Source: Pseudomonas fluorescens (lineage in GTDB: Bacteria > Pseudomonadota > Gammaproteobacteria > Pseudomonadales > Pseudomonadaceae). Taken from it: a DNA stretch of 64,000 nt. This document shows, piece after piece, positions 17,314 to 26,221 of this stretch. The stretch lies in assembly GCF_001708445.1 (NCBI RefSeq), contig NZ_CP015637.1, forward strand, positions 2,853,001-2,917,000. Direction: 5' to 3'. Under the pieces are notes generated by a model. It saw only the letters and a list, made by a program, of their open reading frames with translations, had not been told where the DNA came from and did not search any database. Each line of letters begins with the position of its first letter. Position 1 is the stretch's first letter. The translations under genes were made by a program, and so were the position numbers.

Positions 17314-18380
17314 TGATAAATTACTTCATTAAATCGCTTATCGATTGGGTCTTCAGGCGATGTTTGCCGGGCGTCACACTGATTCGAGTAGGCGTGCCCC
17401 TCTTTGGTCTGGTGCTCGTAGGACTGACAGTCGGCATTACGATTCCAACTTCCCAGGTGCCGTTTAACTTTAGCTGGGATACCTCTGGAAGCTCCGGTGC
17501 ATTGAGTTGGGGTGTGTTCGCGAGAGCTTGTGTGATTGTATTGCTAGGTGGATGGCTGGTCGTTCGTGATATCCGCCGAGAGAGCCGTAAGAAGGTCATC
17601 GTGATCAAGGCCAGAGGGTTGAGAGATTGGCAAGGTCAACCTCTGGCTTCAGCAGTTCCCTCATCAATACTCGGTCGCCGTGAGCAGGTGATCATCGACT
17701 TGAGGCAAGGAATTGTAGACGGACAGATCGTGAGCCCAGAGGCTGCAGTACGTCGAATTTCAAGCCTGCCTGATGACATTGCACGACGTTGCGATGGGTT
17801 GGATCGATCCGATATATCGTTTGTGCTCGGTGGGCTTGCACCGGTGCCATTGCTTTTTCTCCTCGGAGTGATCGTCGTCGACGAGTCAAACACGGTCATC
17901 ATGGACTGGGATCGGCTACTGCGTGCCAGGCGTGGGTTGACCGTTGATGATGACGGTAAACGCTTTGTGGTGGCAGGCTTGGATACCTTGCAAGCAGGGG
18001 CGACCCGCGTGGCGCTCTGTGTGTCCGCTTCGTACGATGTTTTGGATGTTGATGTGCAGATCACTGAGGCAGTAACGCCCATTATCCGGATGGATCTGGA
18101 AGGCCGTGGTACCGACACGCATTGGTCCGAGTTGAAACAACAACTCGCTCAGCTGTTTCTCGATACAGTGATTTCCTTGGTTCGAAAAGGCGTTACAGAA
18201 ATAACTTTGTTTCTGGCTGCCCCTGCAAGCCTGGCATTGCGGCTAGGCATGCTGTATGACAAGCGGAATCTCCCTCGCCTGGAGGTCAATCAGTACGAAC
18301 AGGCCGATCCCAAACGATTCCCTTGGGTAGTGCGCATGCCTGTAGCGGGGGTGCTCCAGCCGGAAATAGTGCACCGATGA
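17313..18380 (+). CDS. cap14: Cap14-like CBASS effector: two transmembrane helices + SAVED domain
   Basis: This 355-aa protein starts at GTG, overlapping the cap3 stop by one base. Two N-terminal hydrophobic helices (about 19-43 and 67-86) are followed by a cytoplasmic region and a C-terminal SAVED domain (about 190-345) with the hallmark segment ITLFLAAPASLALRLG and the following NLPRLEVNQYEQ. SAVED domains bind cyclic oligonucleotides made by CD-NTases. In Cap14-type effectors, binding lets the membrane part disrupt the inner membrane. The gene is intact although its CD-NTase is absent from the window, so it is orphaned unless a distant synthase supplies the signal. Confidence 0.85.
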   Translation: MINYFIKSLIDWVFRRCLPGVTLIRVGVPLFGLVLVGLTVGITIPTSQVPFNFSWDTSGSSGALSWGVFARACVIVLLGGWLVVRDIRRESRKKVIVIKARGLRDWQGQPLASAVPSSILGRREQVIIDLRQGIVDGQIVSPEAAVRRISSLPDDIARRCDGLDRSDISFVLGGLAPVPLLFLLGVIVVDESNTVIMDWDRLLRARRGLTVDDDGKRFVVAGLDTLQAGATRVALCVSASYDVLDVDVQITEAVTPIIRMDLEGRGTDTHWSELKQQLAQLFLDTVISLVRKGVTEITLFLAAPASLALRLGMLYDKRNLPRLEVNQYEQADPKRFPWVVRMPVAGVLQPEIVHR

Positions 18381-18444
18381 TGTCGCTAAAGTTCTCTTGG
18401 CGCTTAGCGACACACTGATGCTTAGGCAGGATTGCGGGCAGTGG

Positions 18445-18607
18445 GGGCATCCTTTTCAAACCATCCAAAGCATGCCCTCAGATGTGCCCCCAATGTAGCA
18501 ATCCACCGGAAGTGAATGGAGCTCCATGGTTTGTGGAAAGGCAAAAATGATCAGATGAACAGCCTGCCCGACGACGCCTAAAGACTCTCAGGGTCGCCAA
18601 AAAACAT
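18445..18607. repeat. Right copy of 163-bp direct repeat, overlapping the lysR 3' end (att-like)
   Basis: This is the partner of 8071-8233 (see there). Its right 30 bp are the last codons and stop of the intact lysR gene; the remaining 133 bp lie downstream of the gene. A GTGGGGGCATCC motif (18442-18453) and two inverted copies of the type TTGGGGGCAC / CTGAGGGCATG (18474-18493) resemble integrase arm-binding repeats. Confidence 0.85.
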
Positions 18608-19492
18608 CTGAATCCTCGACCGCAACCACCGCTCCCCCGGATCATTGTCCTGCGATCCCCGCCAGGCCATATGCAACTCAAACGAGCGCACCGGCAACGG
18701 CGGTTCCTCAGCCCGCAAGCCGCCCGCGGCGGTCAGTGCTTCGGCGGCGTAGTCCGGCACGATGGCGACAATATCGGTCCCCGCCAGCAACGTACCCAAG
18801 CCATTGAACTGCGGTACGGCCAGCACCACATGGCGTTTGCGATCGAGCTTCTCCAGCTCTTCATCGATAAACCCGCTCAAGTCGCCGGCAAACGACACCA
18901 GCGCATGGGGGCGGGCGCAGAAGTCGTCCAGGCTGAGGGCGCCGGGTACGCTGTCAGCGCGCAGCAGTTTGGGCAGGCTGCGGCGCAGCACCTTGCGCTT
19001 GGCGTTGGCCGGCAAGTCGGCGGTGTAGCTGACGCCGATGGAGATTTCTCCGGAAGCCAGCAGGCCAGGCATCAGGATGTAGTTGACGCGGCGTACCACC
19101 AGCACGATGCCAGGGGCTTCGGCACGCAGGCGCTTGAGCAATTGCGGAAGCAGGGCGAACTCGACGTCGTCGGACAGGCCGATGCGGAACACGGCGGTGC
19201 TGGTGGCCGGGTCGAACTCGGCGGCGCGGCTGACGGCGGTGGAAATAGAGTCCAGGGCCGGGGAGAGCAGGGCGAAGATTTCCACGGCGCGGGCCGATGG
19301 CTCCATGCTGCGCCCGGTACGCACGAACAGCGGGTCGTCGAACAGGCCGCGCAGGCGCGATAATGCTGCGCTGATGGCCGGTTGGCCCAGGAACAATTTC
19401 TCGGCCGCGCGGGTCACACTACGCTCGTGCATCAAGGTTTCGAATACGATCAAGAGGTTCAGGTCGACACGACGCAGGTCGTTACGGTTCAT
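18578..19492 (-). CDS. LysR-family transcriptional regulator
   Basis: This is a 304-aa LysR regulator starting at MNRNDLRRVDLN, the usual NodD/NahR-subfamily opening; a frame eight codons longer exists. The N-terminal winged helix-turn-helix (residues about 6-65) contains RSVTRAAEKLFLGQPAISAALSRLR. The rest is a periplasmic-binding-protein-like effector domain. It is divergent from the MDR oxidoreductase gene (267 bp between starts), the classical arrangement for a LysR gene and its target. Its 3' end is the apparent integration site of the islands to the left: the last codons also occur at 8204-8233. Confidence 0.9.
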   Translation of the reverse strand: MNRNDLRRVDLNLLIVFETLMHERSVTRAAEKLFLGQPAISAALSRLRGLFDDPLFVRTGRSMEPSARAVEIFALLSPALDSISTAVSRAAEFDPATSTAVFRIGLSDDVEFALLPQLLKRLRAEAPGIVLVVRRVNYILMPGLLASGEISIGVSYTADLPANAKRKVLRRSLPKLLRADSVPGALSLDDFCARPHALVSFAGDLSGFIDEELEKLDRKRHVVLAVPQFNGLGTLLAGTDIVAIVPDYAAEALTAAGGLRAEEPPLPVRSFELHMAWRGSQDNDPGERWLRSRIQMFFGDPESL

Positions 19493-19758
19493 CTTGTGTC
19501 CTGGAAGAGTCAGCAAACTTGACGAGAGCGGCCATATAGAGCCCTTGGGTTCTACTTGGAAGCATGACCGGCATGAATCTTACGGGGAAAGGCTGGTACT
19601 CTGCACCGGCTAATTGAGTTTTCCTACGATACTTGAGGGTTATTCCTCAGATGCGGAATCAATGACAGACATGTCGACTATTAACGGCGACCGGTGGTCT
19701 TACCCGGAAAGCCCAGATAGAGTTCGTGGCAATAGAGGTTACTTTGACGAGGTTTGCG

Positions 19759-20772
19759 ATGTCCCGCACGATCCGTTTTCACAAGTTTGGTCCGGCCGAG
19801 GTGCTCAAATGCGAAGAGCATGCAGCCGCGCAGCCTGCACCGGGCGAAGTGCAGGTGCGTGTCGAGGCGATTGGCATCAGTTGGTATGACATTTTGTGGC
19901 GCCAGAACCTGGCATCCTCCCATGCACGCCTGCCGTCTGGCCTTGGCCATGAAATGGCGGGTGTTGTGGTGGCGCTTGGTGACGGCGTGGATGATTTGGC
20001 CGTGGGCGATAAGGTGGCCAGTTTTCCGGCCGAGAGCCCCAATGATTATCCGGTGTATGGCGAACAGATCGTCTTGCCACGCACCGCCCTGACCCGTTAT
20101 CCGGATGTCTTGAGCCCGATCGAAGCCAGCGTGCACTACACGCCACTGTTGATTGCCTACTTTGCCTATGTCGACCTGGCGCGGGTCAAACCCGGCCAGT
20201 TTGCACTGGTGACTGACGCCAGCCATTGTGCCGGTCCGTCCTTCGTGCAACTGGGCAAAGCCTTGGGTGTTCGGGTGATTGCCGCGACCAAGGACAGCGC
20301 TGAGCGCGAGTACCTGCTGTCCCTCGGCGCCGAAAAGGTCATCGTCACCGAAGAACAGGACCTGCTCATGCAGGTCAACAAGATCACCGACAACCGCGGT
20401 GTCGACGTTGTGTTCGATGGCTTGGGTGGCCCACAAATGTCGCTGCTCGGCGATGTACTGGCTCCGCGTGGCAGCCTGGTGCTGTACGGCTTGCAAGGTG
20501 GCAACCAGACACCCTTCCCGGCGTGTGCCGCGTTCCAGAAGAACATTCAGTTCTTTGTACATTGCATCGGCAACTTCACGGGTAAACCGGAGCTGGGCAT
20601 CATCCAGGACCAGGTTGCGCTGCAACGAGCATTGCGTGATATCAACCAGTTGACCGCCGACCGTGTGCTGGTGCCCCTCAAAACCACGGTGTTTCCGTTC
20701 AACCAGTTCGTCGAAGCGCACCGCTATATGGACGAATGCCCGTGCCGAGAGCGTGTTGCATTGCAGGTTTAA
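19759..20772 (+). CDS. Zinc-less MDR (quinone-oxidoreductase/alcohol dehydrogenase-like) enzyme
   Basis: The start is placed at MSRTIRFHKFGPAEVLKCEE (337 aa), which matches the family opening; a longer frame adds 11 residues. The GroES-like N-terminal domain (GHEMAGVVVALGDGV) is followed by a Rossmann domain (ALVTDASHCAGPSFVQLGKA, with a divergent dinucleotide loop) and a C-terminal segment with VDVVFDGLGGPQ. No catalytic-zinc cysteine cluster is seen, so NADPH-dependent quinone or enone reduction is most likely. It is probably controlled by the divergent LysR. The substrate is unknown. Confidence 0.85.
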   Translation: MSRTIRFHKFGPAEVLKCEEHAAAQPAPGEVQVRVEAIGISWYDILWRQNLASSHARLPSGLGHEMAGVVVALGDGVDDLAVGDKVASFPAESPNDYPVYGEQIVLPRTALTRYPDVLSPIEASVHYTPLLIAYFAYVDLARVKPGQFALVTDASHCAGPSFVQLGKALGVRVIAATKDSAEREYLLSLGAEKVIVTEEQDLLMQVNKITDNRGVDVVFDGLGGPQMSLLGDVLAPRGSLVLYGLQGGNQTPFPACAAFQKNIQFFVHCIGNFTGKPELGIIQDQVALQRALRDINQLTADRVLVPLKTTVFPFNQFVEAHRYMDECPCRERVALQV

Positions 20773-20849
20773 GCTGTTTGAGCTGTAGGAGTATTCGCAA
20801 ATGAATGCTCGGTCGTCTGGATGAATGAGGCAAATGTGCCATTTGTCAG

Positions 20850-20875
20850 GGCTTAACCCGCGCGAGGGTTGAGCC
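20850..20875 (+). terminator. Hairpin downstream of the MDR gene
   Basis: GGCTTAACCC pairs with GGGTTGAGCC around a 6-base loop, one G-T wobble aside, 78 bases after the stop. No T-run follows, so it is a weak or factor-assisted terminator at best. Confidence 0.5.
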
Positions 20876-21075
20876 ATCGTTCAGGCACATCGTCCCGCAA
20901 AACCCGACCTTTCTCCCCGATGCCGCCCTGAATCCCAGTGCGGCATCTTTACGTTTGCGTCAGCTTCGCCGTACCCATTTACCATCTGAACGGATTTCTC
21001 GTCCTGTTCTGTATCTGTTAATCATTATTCCAGCACTGATAATTGTGTCTTCACTGTCATCTCAAGGATTGAGCA

Positions 21076-21234
21076 ATGATTGAATATCTGACATTTGCGC
21101 TTCAAATGTATGAAACTGGAACTTCTCGACGGTTACCGATGAGGAAGATCGTGGGCGTCCCGGCAGGCGATCCCCGCTCTTTCAAGAACAATTCATTTAG
21201 TCGGATAAATTATAGTTGTCGGAAACTTCTTTAG
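21076..21234 (+). CDS. Possible 52-aa small protein in a 700-bp intergenic region
   Basis: An ATG preceded by AAGGA with 7-nt spacing opens a 52-codon frame (MIEYLTFALQMYE...), ending at TAG 21232-21234. The product is basic and has no membrane segment or recognised motif. Apart from the hairpin, this is the only gene-like signal between 20773 and 21485. The rest is AT-richer and includes small inverted repeats near 21253-21275 but nothing I can name. Coding potential rests on the ribosome site alone. Confidence 0.3.
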   Translation: MIEYLTFALQMYETGTSRRLPMRKIVGVPAGDPRSFKNNSFSRINYSCRKLL

Positions 21235-21485
21235 TTTTCCGGATAAGCCAGTGTAGGACGCTGTCAGAGCGTTCCTAGGGCCTAATCAGGGCCTTGGTAC
21301 AAGGGTTTCAGGGAAGAAGGGCGCGACGGGTGCGTAATTGGCAAGCCCTGGGACTTTGTTGCAGCGTGCTAAAGTTTATCCAACGTCATACCGCGCGATG
21401 GACCACGCGTCTACATATGTAATAAGTCGAGCAAATATGCTCAATAGTTGCTTGAAACTGATACTTCAACTCAGGTAGTAGAACG

Positions 21486-22901
21486 ATGAGCTCTATTCAC
21501 GAACAAGCCATGAACTATGTTTATCATCAAGTTCTGCAACGTTTAATCGGGCACTTTACGCGTGCCGAACGTACAGCACTTCAATTGCTTATTCAGCGAA
21601 TCGTCGTGGCGGCCGGCGGCATGGAGCAAGTGGGGCAATACAAGATCATGGTGGCCCATGGGGGTGGCGAGGTCAGCAGCTACACCCTGGCGCTGTTGCG
21701 TGCGGCGCAACTGAGTATCGCCGTTCGCGCGCCCGGGACGTTCCAGCTACGGGTTGCCACCTTGCGGCATACGGGCATGACCCAGGCCACGCTCGATACC
21801 TTGCATCATGGCTACGGCATGTTGTTTTTCCATGACGACCCCCGGGTGGAGTTGTTGATGGTGGAAAATCAGGAAGTGCTGCCTTTCAACCACCAACGCC
21901 CGCCCTCCAGTGCTGGCACCTCCGTAAGTCAGCGCACTAGGGTGATGGTGGGGCACATGACCTCCGGGGATGTTCGCGCCACGCTGTGCAATGACACTTA
22001 CCTGGCCCTGGCGGATTTCTACCCGCGCGTCACCAGTTGGAACGCAGGCGTGCATGCCTTGGTCAGCGGCGACTCCCCGCGCAAGCAGGGCCAGTACCTG
22101 GCCTGGCTGAAAAAGAATGCGCTGGCGGCGGGTGTCGTCATTCCCCCCGGCAGCCCCTCGTCGCTCAACCGTCTGTTTGCCTGCATGGAAGAGTGGAGCA
22201 ACGGCTGTTACCAGGATCTCTACGGCGACCAATACACGCCCCCGGAAAGTCCCGGTCGGGTCGGGCACCGCCATCTGGCGTATATCGGGATTGCCGACTT
22301 GCTCAATGGCATGAACCCGGCCACAGCGCCGTTGCTTACCGAGTTTTTGAGCTATAGGCCTGATCCATTCGGTGTCCACTTCAGCCATCCCACTTACCCG
22401 AACCCTTTGCTGATGGCCCATCTGCGAGGCTTGCAGGCCGAGTGTCTGCGCGATCTTGCCTATGAGGATGGGGTGGAGGCGTTTCTCCGGCAGGCGCAGG
22501 ATTACATGTGTAGCCGGCAGATTCCCGAACACTTGATCGCGCAAGCGCCGACGGGGGACGGTCGTGCCCTGTCAACGGCCTATGCCCAGGCGTTCTTTGG
22601 CCTGGATGAGAGCCAATTGACCTGCCTGCTGTTTTCGCCCTTCATTCACCATGGCGAGCGATTGGAAGGTTACCTGCGCCAATGCCATCCGGGCATGCTG
22701 GTGGCGCTCCCCGAATTGCACAAGGCGCTTCAAGGCAAACCCGTCGCCGATATGCTGTTGCAGTGGGTCATTGACGCCAGTGGCTTGCCGTTGTCCTTGT
22801 TGCAGCATCTGTACCGCAAGCGGCCCCTGGAGGCCGGGCATGCGCGGAGGCGGCGCGGTACGCATGCCGAGGCGCAAGCCTTTCAGTTGTCCGGGCGTTG
22901 A
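21486..22901 (+). CDS. Unrecognised 471-aa cytoplasmic protein
   Basis: A long frame with normal codon use and an ATG after a purine-rich stretch (GTAGTAGAACG). The product is soluble: no signal peptide and no transmembrane helix. It has many aromatic and His residues (YGMLFFHDDPRVELLMVENQE; HLAYIGIADLLNG; FSPFIHHGERLEGYL) and a basic tail. I do not recognise the family or any catalytic motif. It is followed 36 nt later by a MocR-type regulator on the same strand, so the two are probably co-transcribed and may act together. Confidence 0.75.
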   Translation: MSSIHEQAMNYVYHQVLQRLIGHFTRAERTALQLLIQRIVVAAGGMEQVGQYKIMVAHGGGEVSSYTLALLRAAQLSIAVRAPGTFQLRVATLRHTGMTQATLDTLHHGYGMLFFHDDPRVELLMVENQEVLPFNHQRPPSSAGTSVSQRTRVMVGHMTSGDVRATLCNDTYLALADFYPRVTSWNAGVHALVSGDSPRKQGQYLAWLKKNALAAGVVIPPGSPSSLNRLFACMEEWSNGCYQDLYGDQYTPPESPGRVGHRHLAYIGIADLLNGMNPATAPLLTEFLSYRPDPFGVHFSHPTYPNPLLMAHLRGLQAECLRDLAYEDGVEAFLRQAQDYMCSRQIPEHLIAQAPTGDGRALSTAYAQAFFGLDESQLTCLLFSPFIHHGERLEGYLRQCHPGMLVALPELHKALQGKPVADMLLQWVIDASGLPLSLLQHLYRKRPLEAGHARRRRGTHAEAQAFQLSGR

Positions 22902-22937
22902 GTCCGTGCGCTGGCGTATTGGTCCGGGTGCGTGGCA

Positions 22938-24344
22938 ATGACCCTGCGTGGTGAGCGGCAGGCGGACTTTGCCTACCAGGCGGTGTACCGCTACATGATC
23001 AACCTTATCAACGAAGTCAGCCTGGATACCCCGGCCAAACTGCCGTCCCTGCGGCAATTATCGACGCGCCTGAATGTGTCGATCTCGACGATCCAGTACG
23101 CCTACTCGCTGCTGGAAAAGGAGGGCCGGGTCTACTCGGTGGCCAAATCGGGCTATTTCGCCTGGCCCGTAACGGCTAACCCACTGATGGCGGTGGGAGG
23201 CGACCTGCTCGAGCGCTTATATGCCGCCGCGCGGCGACCGGGGATGAGCGTGCTCAGCGGCGATGAGCCGACGCTGCTGGGCTCGCTGGATAGCGCCTTG
23301 CTGACGCTCGAGCGCCAACTGGTGCGCCTGCATCCGCGCCACCTGCAACCCTGGTCGCAACCGTGCGGGGTGTGGGAGCTGCGCGCGGCGCTGGCGGCCC
23401 GTTATACCTCGTCGCCGACGCGCTGCTGGCAGGCGGATGACGTCTATATCGGTGCGGACCTGCGCGGGGTACTGGAGATCCTGATCGAGGTGCTGGGCCT
23501 GAAGGGTAAGACGGTCGTGGTCGAATCCCCCTGCGATTACTTGATCCTGCGCTTGTTGCAGGCTGCTGGCGTACGGGTCGTCGAATGGCCCTGGCAGGCC
23601 GATGGCAGCCCGGACCTGGCGTTGTTCGAGCACTGGCTGCGCCACGAATCGGTGCACCTGGTGCTGCTGTCATCAGTGGTCAGCATGCCTTCGGGCCACG
23701 CCTTGCCTGCCTACGATCAGCTACGACTGGCGAGCCTGTTGGACCAAGCTGGCTGTTGGTTGCTGGAGAATGATTGTTTTGGTGAGCTGTGCTTCGCGCC
23801 ACGCCAGAGAGCAATGCGTGACCTGATCAACCCTGAGCGGCTGATCGTGTTCTCGTCGTTCGAGAAAATGCTCGGCCCGGAGGCGCCCTTCGGGTATGTG
23901 CTGTCTCGTCATCTGGCCAGCGAGTTGCAGCGCCAGTTCCTGTTGCGCGCGTTTCGCCTGTCGTCGATGCGCCAGCATGCGATTGCGCGCCTGTACCAAA
24001 GCGGGCGGCTGGACCAGCACCTGGGGGCATTGCGTCAACGCTTGCGGGAACAGGCCGCGGCCATGAGTGAACGCCTGGATATGCGCCTGGAAGGGCGCGT
24101 GACCTATCGAATGCCCATCGCCGGGGCCAGTTTCTGGTTGCAGTCGGTGGCGGCGGTGGACATGCGCCAGGTATTCCAGCGTGCAGTAGCCCAGCAGGTC
24201 GTGATCGCCCCTGGTGAATTGTTCAGCCTCAGTGGCCTGCATCACCAGCATCTGCGACTGAGCCACACGTTCAATGGGCAGCCCAACCTGGACATTGCCC
24301 TGGATACCCTGGCGCAGGCGCTGTTGCAGGCACAGACCGGCTAG
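22938..24344 (+). CDS. MocR-type regulator (GntR winged helix + PLP aminotransferase-fold)
   Basis: About 468 aa. Residues about 8-75 are a GntR-type winged helix-turn-helix (KLPSLRQLSTRLNVSISTIQYAYSLLEKEGRVY). The rest has the fold of a type I aminotransferase: the LLENDCFGELCF region and the PLP-binding Lys in FEKMLGPEAPFGYV (about residue 310). In MocR proteins the PLP domain senses an amino acid or PLP state and controls a neighbouring gene. The likely partner is the unrecognised gene immediately upstream. The in-frame GTG two codons before the chosen ATG is an alternative start. Confidence 0.85.
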   Translation: MTLRGERQADFAYQAVYRYMINLINEVSLDTPAKLPSLRQLSTRLNVSISTIQYAYSLLEKEGRVYSVAKSGYFAWPVTANPLMAVGGDLLERLYAAARRPGMSVLSGDEPTLLGSLDSALLTLERQLVRLHPRHLQPWSQPCGVWELRAALAARYTSSPTRCWQADDVYIGADLRGVLEILIEVLGLKGKTVVVESPCDYLILRLLQAAGVRVVEWPWQADGSPDLALFEHWLRHESVHLVLLSSVVSMPSGHALPAYDQLRLASLLDQAGCWLLENDCFGELCFAPRQRAMRDLINPERLIVFSSFEKMLGPEAPFGYVLSRHLASELQRQFLLRAFRLSSMRQHAIARLYQSGRLDQHLGALRQRLREQAAAMSERLDMRLEGRVTYRMPIAGASFWLQSVAAVDMRQVFQRAVAQQVVIAPGELFSLSGLHHQHLRLSHTFNGQPNLDIALDTLAQALLQAQTG

Positions 24345-24450
24345 GATGTTAAAAAATTCTCTTAGGCTTGTAGGATCGATACCGTCGCGCAGTAGTCCAA
24401 CTCTCAGTAAACTGTCATTTTTTCCGAATCCATCTCTCTGAGGTTTATGC

Positions 24451-26094
24451 ATGACAATCAGTCCTTTTGCGGGCAAGCCGGCGCCAGCCCAGTTGCTGGT
24501 GGATATCCCGCGACTGGTCACGGCCTATTACACCGGTCAGCCTGATGCAGCGATCTCCACCCAGCGCGTGGCCTTTGGCACTTCCGGTCACCGTGGCAGC
24601 TCGTTCGACCTGAGCTTCAACGAATGGCATGTACTCGCCATCAGCCAGGCCATTTGCCTGTACCGCGAAGCCCAAGGTATCGACGGCCCGCTGTTTGTCG
24701 GCCTGGACACCCATGCGCTGTCGACGCCCGCGGGTGCCAGCGCCCTGGAAGTGCTGGCTGCCAACGGCGTCCATGTGATGCTGGCCGAAGGCGATGAATA
24801 CACGCCAACCCCGGCGATTTCCCACGCGATCATCTGCTACAACCGGGGCCGCACCCATGGCCTGGCAGACGGGATTGTCATTACCCCGTCCCACAACCCG
24901 CCACAAAGTGGTGGCTACAAGTACAACCCGCCCAACGGTGGCCCGGCCGATACCCACGTCACCAAGTGGATCGAAGCCAAGGCCAACGAACTGCTGGCCG
25001 CCAAACTGGCCGGGGTCAAGCGCATCACCCACGCCCAGGCGCTCAAGGCCGACACCACCCATCGCCATGACTACCTCAACAGCTATGTGGCCGACCTGAT
25101 CAACGTGATCGACATGGACGCGATTCGCAGTGCCGATCTGCGTCTGGGTGTCGATCCGTTGGGCGGAGCAGGGGTGCGCTACTGGTCGGCCATCGCCGAG
25201 CATTACCGCCTGAACCTGGACGTGGTGAACACCGAGGTCGATGCCACGTTCCGCTTCATGAGCGTCGACTGGGACGGCCAGATTCGCATGGACCCGTCCT
25301 CCAGCTACGCCATGCAGGGCCTGATCGGCCTGAAGGAGCGTTTCGACGTGGCCTTCGCGTGTGACCCGGACCACGATCGCCATGGCATCGTCACCCCATC
25401 CGGTGGGCTGTTGGCGCCGAACAATTACCTGGCGGTATCCATCGACTACCTGTTCCAGAATCGGCCTGACTGGCGCGCCGACGCCGCCGTGGGTAAGACC
25501 GTGGTCAGCAGCGGCTTGATTGATCGCGTGGCCGCACGCATCGGCCGTCGCCTGTACGAAGTGCCGGTGGGCTTCAAGTGGTTTGCCGACGGCCTGTTCG
25601 ACGGCTCGCTGGGCTTTGGCGGCGAAGAAAGCGCCGGCGCGTCGTTCCTGCGCAAGGACGGCACGGTGTGGAGCACCGACAAGGACGGCCTGATCCCAGC
25701 GTTGCTCGCGGCAGAAATGACCTCGCGCAAAGGCCAGGACCCAAGCCAGATCTACCGTGGCCTGACGGACGCCCTGGGCGAACCCTTCGCCATCCGCGTC
25801 GACGCCAAGGCCACGCCGGCGCAGAAAGCCCTGCTGGGCAAACTGTCGCCGCAGCAAGTGACCTCTACCCAGTTGGCCGGGGAAAGCATCCAGCAGATCC
25901 TCAGCCATGCACCCGGCAACAACCAGGCGATTGGCGGCTTGAAGGTCATGACCGAAAACGGCTGGTTCGCCGCGCGCCCATCGGGCACCGAGGACATCTA
26001 CAAGATCTACGCCGAGAGTTTCATTGGCGAAGATCACCTCAAGCAGTTGGTGGAAGAGGCGCAGGTGCTGGTAGACGGCGCCATTACTCAATAA
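24451..26094 (+). CDS. pgm: Alpha-D-glucose phosphate-specific phosphoglucomutase
   Basis: A 547-aa phosphohexomutase interconverting glucose 1-phosphate and glucose 6-phosphate for glycogen, trehalose and envelope sugar metabolism. Visible motifs are FGTSGHRG near 42-49, the phosphoserine loop [20 protein letters not shown] with Ser147, metal loop DPDHDRHG, sugar loop GGEESAG and phosphate loop [12 protein letters not shown] at the end. Length matches the E. coli-type Pgm family. It stands alone, with its own upstream gap. Confidence 0.96.
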   Translation: MTISPFAGKPAPAQLLVDIPRLVTAYYTGQPDAAISTQRVAFGTSGHRGSSFDLSFNEWHVLAISQAICLYREAQGIDGPLFVGLDTHALSTPAGASALEVLAANGVHVMLAEGDEYTPTPAISHAIICYNRGRTHGLADGIVITPSHNPPQSGGYKYNPPNGGPADTHVTKWIEAKANELLAAKLAGVKRITHAQALKADTTHRHDYLNSYVADLINVIDMDAIRSADLRLGVDPLGGAGVRYWSAIAEHYRLNLDVVNTEVDATFRFMSVDWDGQIRMDPSSSYAMQGLIGLKERFDVAFACDPDHDRHGIVTPSGGLLAPNNYLAVSIDYLFQNRPDWRADAAVGKTVVSSGLIDRVAARIGRRLYEVPVGFKWFADGLFDGSLGFGGEESAGASFLRKDGTVWSTDKDGLIPALLAAEMTSRKGQDPSQIYRGLTDALGEPFAIRVDAKATPAQKALLGKLSPQQVTSTQLAGESIQQILSHAPGNNQAIGGLKVMTENGWFAARPSGTEDIYKIYAESFIGEDHLKQLVEEAQVLVDGAITQ

Positions 26095-26100
26095 CGCCAG

Positions 26101-26187
26101 GTGGGAGGGGGCAAGCCCCAATGCCAGCCAGTCAAGGCGGCACGCTGTAACTGTGGCGAGCGGGCTTGTTGTGGCGAGCGGGCTTGC
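26101..26187. repeat. Cluster of Pseudomonas-type REP sequences
   Basis: GTGGGAGGGGGCAAGCCCC (26101-26119) is a typical REP stem. Two abutting copies of TGTGGCGAGCGGGCTTG (26152-26168 and 26170-26186) are a second REP type in tandem. They sit between pgm and the truncated permease, right at the point where the permease lost its 5' end. Confidence 0.8.
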
Positions 26188-26221
26188 CCTAATGCCGTTC
26201 AGTTAAGGCTTTTTTGTAGGA

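Noticed and set aside
24445..26121. 558-codon minus-strand open frame across pgm
   Set aside because: Pure shadow of pgm, whose active-site motifs are unambiguous. The mirrored frame has no recognisable domain.
26101..26187. Short repeated units resembling a CRISPR array
   Set aside because: Units abut without unique spacers and match REP stems. No cas gene is near.
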